Shown in pieces: positions 1 through 5,785 of a stretch of 6,534 bases of DNA. Source of the DNA: Streptosporangiaceae bacterium (lineage in GTDB: Bacteria > Actinomycetota > Actinomycetes > Streptosporangiales > Streptosporangiaceae); contig JAICWX010000417.1 in assembly GCA_025934635.1 (NCBI GenBank), forward strand, positions 1-6,534. The letters run 5' to 3'. Position 1 is the first letter of the stretch, and the number at the start of each line of letters is the position of its first letter. Under the pieces are notes generated by a model. It did no database searches and was not told the origin of the DNA. It worked only from the letters and a program-made list of their open reading frames with translations. The position numbers and the translations under genes were made by a program.

Positions 1-309
1 GAACTTGGTGGCCACCACCGAGGACCGGCGGACCGGCGTGGCCAGCAGGTGGACGATGCTGCCGTCGTCGACCTCGGCGCCGAGCACGCTGGTGCCGATG
101 ATCAGCGCGGTGAGCGGCAGCAGGACCGAGAAGCCGAACGTGCCCAGGACATGCGACGGCCACGGCCGCGACGGCGCGTGGGTGGCCTTCAGCGCCACCG
201 TGAGCAGGATCAGGATCATCGCGGGGATGGCGAACAGCAGCGCCCGCTTGCGGCTCAGGGTGGCGCGCAGCGTGATCCGCGCGACCGTCGGATTGACCAG
301 GCCGGACAT
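1..309 (-). CDS. ABC-2 type permease (permease B), N-terminal 103 residues, cut by the window edge
   Basis: Membrane subunit of an ABC exporter, expected to pair with the ATPase encoded immediately upstream (351-1259). The frame begins at an ATG (309-307) with a strong AAGGAG site 5 bases upstream and stays open to the window edge. The visible part has a basic cytoplasmic N-terminus (residues 1-22, with SRKR at 19-22), a first membrane helix at about 23-41, a Pro/His/Trp-containing external loop, and a second helix at about 55-76. After it comes EVDDGSIVHLLATPVRR (79-95). An acidic-Gly-Ser/Thr stretch followed by a Pro-Val-Arg segment after the second helix is typical of ABC-2 permeases. It lacks the HDLGYRGYDG block of the other permease in this operon, so it belongs to a different subfamily. 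The substrate is unknown. The family call is fairly firm; the C-terminal two thirds cannot be seen. Confidence 0.82.
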   Translation of the reverse strand, partial: MSGLVNPTVARITLRATLSRKRALLFAIPAMILILLTVALKATHAPSRPWPSHVLGTFGFSVLLPLTALIIGTSVLGAEVDDGSIVHLLATPVRRSSVVATKF

Positions 310-314
310 GGGCG

Positions 315-320
315 CTCCTT
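315..320 (-). promoter_or_regulatory. Shine-Dalgarno site of permease B
   Basis: On the minus strand the sequence reads AAGGAG, five bases before the ATG at 309-307. It is a near-perfect ribosome binding site and fixes the start of the truncated permease. Because this gene has its own strong site and a 41-base gap before it, it may be translated independently of the upstream ATPase, unlike the overlapping genes earlier in the operon. Confidence 0.75.
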
Positions 321-330
321 GGAGTTGGCT

Positions 331-353
331 TCAACGGGCTTCAACGGGCTTCA
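331..353 (-). repeat. Tandem 10-base repeat placing TGA in all three frames at the end of the ATPase B gene
   Basis: On the minus strand the unit TGAAGCCCGT occurs twice in direct tandem (353-334), followed by a third partial copy starting TGAAGCC. The first TGA (353-351) is the stop codon of ATPase B. The next two (343-341 and 333-331) lie 10 and 20 bases on, hence in the other two reading frames. The repeat occupies the first half of the 41-base gap before permease B and probably arose by slippage or tandem duplication. Whether it has a function in blocking readthrough is inference. Confidence 0.8.
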
Positions 354-1259
354 GCTGGCGACGAGGTAGGCGAAGACGCTTTCCAGGGACTCATCGGCCG
401 GCAGCACCTCGCGCAGCCGGACCCCGTGCTGGCGCGCCAGCACCGCGATGTCCCGGCAGAACGCGCCGTAGTCCGAGGTCCGCACCTGCAGCCCGGCCCG
501 GCTCAGCTCCACCGCCGTCACGGCGGGCCGGCCGATCAGCGCGCCGCCGAGCAGGCGGTCGTCGGAGGAGCGCACCGTGAACACGTGCGGCCTGCTGGTC
601 ATCAGCCGCCGGATCGCGCGGAAGTCGCCCGAGGCGGCCAGCCGCCCGGCTACCACCACCTGGATGATGCCGGACAGCCGCTCGACTTCCTCCAGGATGT
701 GCGAGCTGAACAGGACCGTCCGGCCCTCGCTGCCGAGCTTGTCGAGCAGGTCCATCATGTGCAGCCGCTGCCGCGGGTCCATCCCGTTGAACGGCTCGTC
801 CAGCACCAGGATCTCCGGGTCGTGCACGAGCGCCGCGGCCACCTTGATCCGCTGGCGCATGCCCTTGGAGTAGGTGGCGATCTTGCGGTCGGCCGCGGCG
901 GCCATGTCGAGCAGGCCGATCGCCCGGGACGCGGCGGCGGCCGGATCACCGAGCTCGTGCAGCCGCGCGGACGCGGTGACGAACTGCTCCCCGGTCAGGA
1001 AGGCGTACACCGAGTCTCGTTCGGGGACCAGCCCGACCTGCCGGTACATGGCCGGGCGGCGCCAGCTGGGCTGGCCCGCCACGGTGAGCTCACCGCGCGA
1101 CGGCGGCAGGAAGCCGGCGATCATGTGCATGATCGTCGACTTGCCCGCGCCGTTCGGCCCGAGCAGCCCGGTGACGCCGGGCCCGATGGACATGGTGACG
1201 TCGTTGACGGCCACCACGTTGCCGTACCAGCGCGATACGTTGCGCAGCTCGATGGTCAC
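351..1259 (-). CDS. ABC transporter ATP-binding protein (ATPase B), CcmA/DrrA-like exporter type
   Basis: Cytoplasmic nucleotide-binding subunit (302 residues) that would power export through a membrane partner, most likely the following permease B or the preceding permease A. Visible motifs in order are: Walker A GPNGAGKS (34-41); Q-loop region VGLVPE (75-80), with Glu where many ABC ATPases have Gln, common in this subfamily; signature YSKGMRQR (130-137), the variant usual in this subfamily in place of LSGGQ; Walker B ILVLDEP (150-156) with the catalytic Glu at 155; D-loop NGMD (158-161); switch His at 187 in SSHILEE. An accessory region of about 90 residues follows and ends with SLESVFAYL, the usual C-terminal box. 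The start is GTG (1259-1257), overlapping the permease A stop as GTGA, with GGAAGGTGA seven bases upstream. The length is normal for the family. The substrate cannot be deduced. Confidence 0.93.
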   Translation of the reverse strand: MTIELRNVSRWYGNVVAVNDVTMSIGPGVTGLLGPNGAGKSTIMHMIAGFLPPSRGELTVAGQPSWRRPAMYRQVGLVPERDSVYAFLTGEQFVTASARLHELGDPAAAASRAIGLLDMAAAADRKIATYSKGMRQRIKVAAALVHDPEILVLDEPFNGMDPRQRLHMMDLLDKLGSEGRTVLFSSHILEEVERLSGIIQVVVAGRLAASGDFRAIRRLMTSRPHVFTVRSSDDRLLGGALIGRPAVTAVELSRAGLQVRTSDYGAFCRDIAVLARQHGVRLREVLPADESLESVFAYLVAS

Positions 1260-2149
1260 GCTTGGCTCACCTTCCGGTATCTCGCGGCCAGGCCGGCCAG
1301 GCAGGCCGCGAGCAGGACCACCGCCAGGACCCCGTAGAGCGGCCCGTAGCGGCCTGGATCGGCGACGAGGCCCGTAGTCGGGTCACCGCCGAGCCAGACC
1401 CGCACCCCGTCGAGGATGGTGAACGGGCTGAACAGGCCGGCGACCCGCGCCCCGGTCGAGGTGGCCGACTGTCCTCCCTCGGCGGCGATCAGCAGCAGGG
1501 ACAGGAAGAACGTCAGGATGCAGGAGATGGCGACGATCCCGGTCGAGTACGCGCGCCGGCCGGTGAGGCAGGCCAGCACCAGCCCGATCGCCGCGAACAG
1601 CACGGACCACATCAGGCCCACGCCCAGTCCGGGGATCAGTGCCTTGGTCTGCGCCCAGACGGCCGAGCCGCCGGCGGCCGACGCGATCGTGCCCACGTAC
1701 AGGATGAGCAGCGGCACCTCGATCAAGATGAGCAGCGCGGCGGTCAGCGCGAGGTACTTCGCCAGCGGGTAGTCGCCGCGCTGCAGCGGCCGGCAGAAGT
1801 ACAGCGGCAGGACGCGGCTGCGCAGGTCGCGGGAGACGAGCTCGGGCGCCTGGGCGGCGATGAAGATGATGACCACGGCCGCCCGCAGGCCCGGGACATA
1901 GACGTCGTAGCCGAAAAGCCGCTGGTTGCCGCGGGCCACCGCGAACGCGTTCACCAGCGCGGGCAGGCACATCGCGATGACCGCGAGCAACGGGATGATC
2001 TTGCCTTTCAGGCCGCGGCCGATGCCGAACGCGGACCGGAAGCTGTGCCAGGCCAGGGCCCTGACGATCGGGGCCCGGCCCAGCCGGGGGCCGTCGTAGC
2101 CGCGGTAGCCGAGGTCGTGGATGACCCCGGCGGCCTGGGTGTCAGGCAT
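1256..2149 (-). CDS. ABC-2 family permease with N-terminal HDLGYRGYDGPRLGRA block (permease A)
   Basis: Integral membrane subunit of 297 residues. The cytoplasmic N-terminus carries HDLGYRGYDGPRLGRA (11-26), a block I know from a family of actinobacterial ABC permeases encoded beside CcmA-type ATPases; a basic WHSFRSAFGIGRGLKGK stretch follows. Six hydrophobic segments are visible at about 51-72, 86-104, 133-153, 172-196, 202-222 and 269-289. SRDLRSRVLPLYFCRPLQR (106-124), between the second and third helices, is the cytoplasmic segment seen in ABC-2 exporters, where Asp/Glu-rich and Pro-containing residues face the ATPase. The ATG (2149-2147) lies inside the last codons of ATPase A (8-base overlap), preceded by GAGGAGGAGG at six bases, so translation is coupled. 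It lies between two ATPase genes and could pair with either; the preceding one is the natural first choice. The substrate is unknown. Confidence 0.9.
   Translation of the reverse strand: MPDTQAAGVIHDLGYRGYDGPRLGRAPIVRALAWHSFRSAFGIGRGLKGKIIPLLAVIAMCLPALVNAFAVARGNQRLFGYDVYVPGLRAAVVIIFIAAQAPELVSRDLRSRVLPLYFCRPLQRGDYPLAKYLALTAALLILIEVPLLILYVGTIASAAGGSAVWAQTKALIPGLGVGLMWSVLFAAIGLVLACLTGRRAYSTGIVAISCILTFFLSLLLIAAEGGQSATSTGARVAGLFSPFTILDGVRVWLGGDPTTGLVADPGRYGPLYGVLAVVLLAACLAGLAARYRKVSQA
1267..1275 (-). promoter_or_regulatory. Shine-Dalgarno site supporting the GTG start of ATPase B
   Basis: The minus strand reads GGAAGGTGA, seven bases before the GTG at 1259-1257. It lies inside the last codons of permease A. 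The site, together with the GTGA start/stop overlap, supports the GTG start and coupled translation. Confidence 0.65.
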
Positions 2150-3137
2150 GCTGCGCCTCCTCCTCGTCGAGGAACAGCTCCTCGACCTGGTGCCGCCGCT
2201 GCTCCAGGCGGCACAGCGGCAGCGCGAGATCGGCCACGCAGTCCCGCACCACGTCGTAGGTGCCGTCCCCGCCGAGCGGCACCAGCAGGGTCCGGCCCGG
2301 CCCGGCGCCGGGCTGGCTGCCGCCGCGCTGGATGGTGGCTGTGAGGCCGCGAGCGGCCAGCTCAGCCTGCAGCCGGGCCAGGCCCTCCTCGACCTCCACC
2401 GCGAGGACCTGGCTCGCCTGGGTGAAGCTGGTGATCGAGGCGGCCCGCAGCAGCCGCCCGCCCTCGATCGCGACCAGGTGGTCGCAGATCCGCTCGATCT
2501 CGCCCAGCAGGTGGGAGGCGACGACGATGGAGATGCCGAACTCCGTGCCGATCCGCCCGATCAGCTCGAGCATGGCGGTGCGCCCGGCCGGGTCGAGCCC
2601 GTTGGTCGGCTCGTCGAGCAGCAGCAGGCGGGGCGCGCCGACCAGGGCCTGGGCCAGCTTTACCCGCTGCTTCATGCCGGTGGAGTAGGTGCCGATCAGC
2701 CGGTACCGCTCCTCGTGCAGGCCGACGTGCCGCAGCGACTCGGCGGCGCGTTCCTTGGCCACCGTAGGCGGCAGCCCGGAGATCCGGCCCAGGTGGGTGA
2801 CGAACTCGGTCGCGGTCACGTCGGGCGGGAGGCAGTCGTGCTCGGGCATGTAGCCGAGCAGCGTCCTGATCGCCTCGCCGCTGGCCGTGCAGTCGCGGCC
2901 GAGCACCCGGGCCTGGCCCCTGGTCGGCGCGATGAGACCGAGCAGGATCTTGATCAGGGTGGACTTGCCCGCGCCGTTGGCGCCGACCAGGCCGGTGACA
3001 CCGGGGGCAAACGAGACGGTGAGGCCGTCGAGCGCGGTCACCTCGCCGGGGTAGGTCTTGGTCAGCCCGCTGATCTCGATGACCGGGGTCGCGGTGACGG
3101 CAGCCCCGGCGGGCGGGGCGGCCTCGGTGGATGGCAT
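2142..3137 (-). CDS. ABC transporter ATP-binding protein (ATPase A), first gene of the exporter operon
   Basis: Cytoplasmic ATPase subunit of 331 residues, CcmA-like. After a variable Ala/Pro-rich leader of about 18 residues come: the fold start IEISGLTKTYPGEVTALDG; Walker A GANGAGKST (52-60); Q-loop region LGYMPEHD (94-101) with Glu at the Gln position; signature YSTGMKQR (151-158); Walker B LLLLDEP (171-177) with catalytic Glu at 176; D-loop NGLD (179-182); switch His at 209 in ASHLLGE. The roughly 115-residue C-terminal region ends with VEELFLDEEE, matching the usual C-terminal box but with an extra acidic run. The codons of this run double as the GAGGAGGAGG ribosome site of the next gene. 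The start is ATG at 3137; there is no good Shine-Dalgarno site before it, only ACACAC preceded by ACGGTA. It resembles ATPase B in motif order but differs throughout in sequence, so the two are paralogs and not a recent duplication. Its likely partner is permease A. Confidence 0.93.
   Translation of the reverse strand: MPSTEAAPPAGAAVTATPVIEISGLTKTYPGEVTALDGLTVSFAPGVTGLVGANGAGKSTLIKILLGLIAPTRGQARVLGRDCTASGEAIRTLLGYMPEHDCLPPDVTATEFVTHLGRISGLPPTVAKERAAESLRHVGLHEERYRLIGTYSTGMKQRVKLAQALVGAPRLLLLDEPTNGLDPAGRTAMLELIGRIGTEFGISIVVASHLLGEIERICDHLVAIEGGRLLRAASITSFTQASQVLAVEVEEGLARLQAELAARGLTATIQRGGSQPGAGPGRTLLVPLGGDGTYDVVRDCVADLALPLCRLEQRRHQVEELFLDEEEAQHA
2156..2165 (-). promoter_or_regulatory. Shine-Dalgarno site of permease A embedded in ATPase A codons
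   Basis: The minus strand reads GAGGAGGAGG, ending six bases before the permease A ATG (2149-2147). The same bases encode most of the Asp-Glu-Glu-Glu run near the C-terminus of ATPase A. The site decides the permease start and implies that permease A translation follows from ribosomes finishing ATPase A. Confidence 0.75.
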
Positions 3138-3291
3138 GTGTGTTACCGTGCCAGTACGGACGGGGCCGGGACATCGGCCGGCAGGATGAAAATTCCCTCG
3201 TCCCGGGTGGCTGGGCCGGCGCGCGCGCTTTCCGCGGGGCGTACGCCTGCAGGATGACGCCCGCGCCGCCGATGACGGTTACGGTAGTTCC
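3138..3291. promoter_or_regulatory. Divergent promoter/regulatory region between the exporter operon and the two-component operon
   Basis: This is the only sizeable non-coding stretch (154 bases) in the window, and both operons must start from it or near it. Visible elements are: an A/T-rich spot GATGAAAATTCC (3186-3197), conspicuous in this GC-rich background; a 9-base direct repeat GCAGGATGA (3181-3189 and 3249-3257); and the hexamer ACGGTA in mirrored orientation close to each start codon. It lies 6 bases before ATPase A on the minus strand (3149-3144) and 5 bases before the kinase GTG on the plus strand (3281-3286). No clear LuxR-type palindrome and no full -35/-10 pair could be picked with confidence. 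That the response regulator binds here is inference from gene arrangement. Confidence 0.55.
3280..3285 (+). promoter_or_regulatory. Possible -10 element for a leaderless transcript of the kinase gene
   Basis: TACGGT fits the actinobacterial -10 pattern TANNNT and ends six bases before the GTG at 3292. That spacing is expected if transcription begins at the start codon itself. There is no Shine-Dalgarno-like sequence in the preceding 20 bases, which agrees with a leaderless message. No well-spaced -35 is seen: ATGACG at 3254-3259 would leave a 20-base spacer, which is long. This is a suggestion only. Confidence 0.35.
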
Positions 3292-4644
3292 GTGCGCACC
3301 ATTTCAGCGGTTTCGCGGCCGCCGCTGACCAAGCGGCTCAGCGCCGGGCACTGGGCGGCACTGGATTATGTCGTCGGCGGGGTGTTCGGCCTGATCCTGC
3401 TGGCCACGATCAGGCACGCCGTCGTCCAGGTCATCGAGAGCCCGGACGACGTCGTGGCCTACCGCCCGCTCTCGCTGGCCTGGCCGCTGGCCGTCTTCCT
3501 CATCGTCATGATGGTGATGGCGGTCGGCATGCGCCGGCGCCGGCCGGCGTTCATGCTCGGAATCTTGCTGGCCGGTTCGGTCGTGGTGACCGCGCTGACC
3601 GGGCCCGAGGTCGGCGCGCTGGCCTACTTCCTGCCCGTCGCGTACGTGCTCTACCTGGTCGCGGCGACGTATGAGCACCGGCAGGCCGCGGTGCGGGTGC
3701 TCATCGCCGTGTTCGCCACCTTGCTGGCCGACGGGGTCCTCCTCCACCTGACCGGGGGCGGCTTCATTCCCAGCGGCGCGATCGTCTCAGCCGCGCTGTG
3801 CGTGATCATCGCCTGGTTCACCGGCTACATCGTGCGGCAGCGGCGCCGGTACGCGGTCCGGCTGCAGGACGAGGCGGCCAGCAAGGCGGTCGCCGAAGAG
3901 CGCCTGCGCATCGCGCGGGAACTGCACGACGTGGTGGCGCACAGCATGAGCGTCATCGCGGTCCAGGCGGGCTACGGCCAGTACGTCATCGACACCCAGC
4001 CCGCCGATGCGCGCACCGCCCTCGGCGCGATCCAGACCACCAGCCGGGAAGCTCTCGACGAGATGCGCCGGATGCTCGGCGCGCTGCGCCAGGCGGACGA
4101 GAGCGACGCGGGCCTGCAGGGCAACCGGGACGAGGCCGGCCCGGACGCCGAGACGGGCGGGGCCGCCGACGGCGGGAGCGCCGGCGGCGGGACGGTTCCG
4201 CTGTCCCCCGCGCCCGGCCTGGCCGACCTGGACCGGCTGATCGCGCGCACCGCGGGCGCCGGCGTGCGGGTCGACGTGACGCGCTGCGGGCAGTACCGGG
4301 AGCTGCCCGCCAGCATCGACCTGTCGGCTTACCGGATCGTCCAGGAAGCGCTGACCAACGTGGTCAAGCACGCGCGGACGAGCGCGTGCCAGGTGCTGAT
4401 CGGCTACGGCCGTGACGAACTGGTGCTCGAGGTGACCGACAACGGCGCGGGACTGCCCGCGATGGCGCTCGCGGGGGACGTCGCCCCCCGTCACGGCCTC
4501 CAGGATGCCATCGGCGGGAGCGGGCACGGGATCATCGGGATGCGCGAGCGGGTGAGCCTGCTCAGCGGGGAGTTCATCGCCGGGCCGCTGCCCGGCTACG
4601 GCTTCCAGGTCAGCGCGCACCTTCCGCTGCCGCGGGGAAAGTGA
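3292..4644 (+). CDS. Sensor histidine kinase, NarL/DesK (HisKA_3) type, six-helix membrane sensor
   Basis: Membrane kinase of 450 residues that should autophosphorylate on His and pass the phosphate to the regulator encoded next. Six hydrophobic segments at about 26-42, 62-80, 86-104, 108-126, 134-154 and 163-181 form the sensor, with no obvious extracytoplasmic domain. The HisKA_3 helix EERLRIARELHDVVAHSMSV (202-221) has the phospho-acceptor His 212. A Gly/Asp/Ala-rich linker (about 268-309) follows. The ATP-binding domain has N-box QEALTNVVKHA (351-361, Asn 356), G1 box DNGAG (383-387) and G2 box GHGIIGMRER (411-420). Between G1 and G2 lies an unusually long lid of about 23 residues. The start is GTG (3292), chosen because later candidates would cut into helix 1; no Shine-Dalgarno site is visible. 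It is transcribed divergently from the exporter operon, which suggests that it senses something relevant to export or membrane stress. The ligand is unknown. Confidence 0.93.
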   Translation: MRTISAVSRPPLTKRLSAGHWAALDYVVGGVFGLILLATIRHAVVQVIESPDDVVAYRPLSLAWPLAVFLIVMMVMAVGMRRRRPAFMLGILLAGSVVVTALTGPEVGALAYFLPVAYVLYLVAATYEHRQAAVRVLIAVFATLLADGVLLHLTGGGFIPSGAIVSAALCVIIAWFTGYIVRQRRRYAVRLQDEAASKAVAEERLRIARELHDVVAHSMSVIAVQAGYGQYVIDTQPADARTALGAIQTTSREALDEMRRMLGALRQADESDAGLQGNRDEAGPDAETGGAADGGSAGGGTVPLSPAPGLADLDRLIARTAGAGVRVDVTRCGQYRELPASIDLSAYRIVQEALTNVVKHARTSACQVLIGYGRDELVLEVTDNGAGLPAMALAGDVAPRHGLQDAIGGSGHGIIGMRERVSLLSGEFIAGPLPGYGFQVSAHLPLPRGK

Positions 4645-4654
4645 CCAGCCGGAC

Positions 4655-5353
4655 ATGACGGTCCCGGGCGGGAAAGCGCTACGGGTGGTGGTGGCGGACG
4701 ACCAGGCCCTGGTCCGGGTGGGTTTCTGCGGCATCATCGCGGCCACGCCGGGTTTCGCGGTGGTCGGCGAGGCAGGCAACGGCGCCGAGGCGGTCGCGGC
4801 GGCCCGGCAGGCCAAGCCCGACGTCATCTTGATGGACGTCCGGATGCCGGTCATGGACGGCATCGAGGCGACCCGGCGGATCACCGAGAGCACGGACGTG
4901 CGGGCGCTCATCCTGACGACCTTCGACCTGGATGAGTACGTCTTCGCCGCGCTGCGGGCCGGGGCGAGCGGATTCCTGCTCAAGGACACCCTGCCCGCCG
5001 ACCTGCTCACCGCCATCCGGGTGGTGGCGGGCGGCGATGCGCTGCTCGCGCCCAGCGTCACCCGGCGGCTGATCGGCGAGTTCGCCCGGACCGCACCGGG
5101 CGCCGCTCCCCCGCCCGCGGACGACCGCAGCCAGGCCAGGGACCGGCTGCGGCGGGTTCTCACCGAGCGCGAGTTCGAGGTGCTCGCGATGGTCGCCCGC
5201 GGGCTGTCCAACGCGGAGATCGCCGAGGCCCTGACCATCAGCCCGGCCACCGCCAAGACCCATGTGGCCCACCTGCTGACCAAGCTCGATGCCAGGGACC
5301 GCATCCAGCTGGTCATCATCGCCTACCAGTCCAGCCTGGCGCTGGCCGACTAG
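4655..5353 (+). CDS. Response regulator, NarL/FixJ family (REC plus LuxR-type HTH)
   Basis: Cytoplasmic DNA-binding regulator of 232 residues and cognate partner of the kinase, whose stop lies 10 bases upstream. The receiver domain (about 10-125) has acidic pocket residues Asp 15 and Asp 16, phospho-acceptor Asp 61 in ILMDVRMPVMDG, the conserved Thr pair at 88-89, and Lys 110 in GFLLKD. A Pro/Ala-rich linker (about 147-163) joins it to the LuxR-type helix-turn-helix (about 168-226). That domain has LTEREFEVLAMVARGLSNAE and the recognition-helix part TISPATAKTHVAHLLTKLDA. All catalytic residues are intact, so phosphorylation control is expected. The start is ATG at 4655; ribosome-site support is weak (GGGGAAAG about 11 bases upstream, inside the kinase end), so coupling to the kinase is likely. 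A GTG at codon 11 is a poorer alternative because it would trim the first strand. A natural target is the divergent region 3138-3291 (inference). Confidence 0.95.
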   Translation: MTVPGGKALRVVVADDQALVRVGFCGIIAATPGFAVVGEAGNGAEAVAAARQAKPDVILMDVRMPVMDGIEATRRITESTDVRALILTTFDLDEYVFAALRAGASGFLLKDTLPADLLTAIRVVAGGDALLAPSVTRRLIGEFARTAPGAAPPPADDRSQARDRLRRVLTEREFEVLAMVARGLSNAEIAEALTISPATAKTHVAHLLTKLDARDRIQLVIIAYQSSLALAD

Positions 5354-5384
5354 AGCGCCGCGTCCGGCGGCTAGCCGGGGCTAG
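5354..5384. terminator. Overlapping GC-rich inverted repeats in the convergent spacer, possible bidirectional terminator
   Basis: Two inverted repeats share this region, between the stop of the response regulator (5353) and the end of ctaF (5381). The first pairs AGC-GCCG (5354-5360) with CGGC-G-GCT (5365-5372), giving seven base pairs with one bulged G and a CGTC loop; a bulge-free alternative is GCCGC/GCGGC (5357-5361/5367-5371). The second is CTAGCC (5371-5376) with GGCTAG (5379-5384), which contains the ctaF stop codon. There is no U-tract, as is common for actinobacterial terminators. Its role is inferred from position and fold only. Confidence 0.45.
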
Positions 5385-5776
5385 TGGGAGAAGTGACCGC
5401 GGTAGTACTCGAAGACGAAGCCGATCGCGGCGACCATGGTGAACAGGCACCCGATCAGGAAGAGCCACCAGCCGACCGCGAAGCCGACCGAGGCGGTCGC
5501 CGCGGCCAGGCCCATCCAGAGCGGCCACCAGCTGTGCGGGCTGAAGAACCCGATCTCGCCGGTGCCCTGCTCGACCTCGCCGACGTTGTCGTCCTCCGGC
5601 CGCTTGGGCAGGCGGCGGCCGGTGAACAGCACGTAGAAGCCGGTGAGCAGGGCCAGCCCGACCGCGAACGCGAGCGCCGCGGTCCCGGTCACCTCTTTCG
5701 AGGTGTACCAGTACACGATGTCCGCACCACCGAAGAAGATGCCGCAGCCGAGGAACAGCCAGCCTTCGACCTTCAT
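5381..5776 (-). CDS. ctaF: Cytochrome c oxidase subunit IV, actinobacterial type
   Basis: Small membrane subunit (131 residues) of the aa3-type cytochrome c oxidase, part of the actinobacterial respiratory chain that takes electrons from the cytochrome bcc complex. Four hydrophobic segments appear at about 4-24, 31-52, 83-101 and 103-123. A charged loop (54-73, GRRLPKRPEDDNVGEVEQ) is followed by the family's conserved GEIGFFSPHSWWPL (73-86). The C-terminus EYYRGHFSH (123-131) also matches the family. Length and topology are normal. It starts with ATG at 5776, nine bases after the ctaD stop, with only a weak AGG-containing site overlapping that stop, so it is probably translated with ctaD. Placement directly after ctaD is the standard actinobacterial order. 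It is convergent with the two-component operon. Confidence 0.92.
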   Translation of the reverse strand: MKVEGWLFLGCGIFFGGADIVYWYTSKEVTGTAALAFAVGLALLTGFYVLFTGRRLPKRPEDDNVGEVEQGTGEIGFFSPHSWWPLWMGLAAATASVGFAVGWWLFLIGCLFTMVAAIGFVFEYYRGHFSH

Positions 5777-5785
5777 CTGAGGAAC

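Noticed and set aside
75..101. Glu in place of Gln in the Q-loop of both ATPases (residue 80 in ATPase B, residue 99 in ATPase A; coordinates here are approximate residues, not bases).
   Set aside because: This substitution is frequent in CcmA-type exporter ATPases, so it is not a sign of inactivity.
426..1337. Plus-strand open frames opposite ATPase B (303 codons and shorter).
   Set aside because: These are shadows of a real ATPase with intact Walker, signature and switch motifs on the minus strand.
1262..2344. Plus-strand open frame of 360 codons opposite permease A.
   Set aside because: It is a mirror of a membrane protein gene; the translation is dominated by Arg, Gln, Asp and Gly and is not plausible as a folded protein.
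2121..3257. Plus-strand open frame of 378 codons opposite ATPase A.
   Set aside because: It is a mirror of a clear ATPase gene, with low-complexity Arg/Gly/Gln/Asp-rich translation and no domain.
3131..3328. A 65-codon plus-strand frame spanning the divergent region.
   Set aside because: It overlaps the starts of both flanking genes, has no ribosome site and no recognisable protein character, and would occupy the only promoter space available.
3787..5319. Very long open frame (510 codons) on the minus strand, opposite the kinase and regulator genes.
   Set aside because: The plus strand carries two complete genes with all family motifs over the same span. The antisense translation is rich in Arg, Ser, Ala, Gly and Pro without recognisable domains, as expected from the scarcity of stop codons in very GC-rich DNA.
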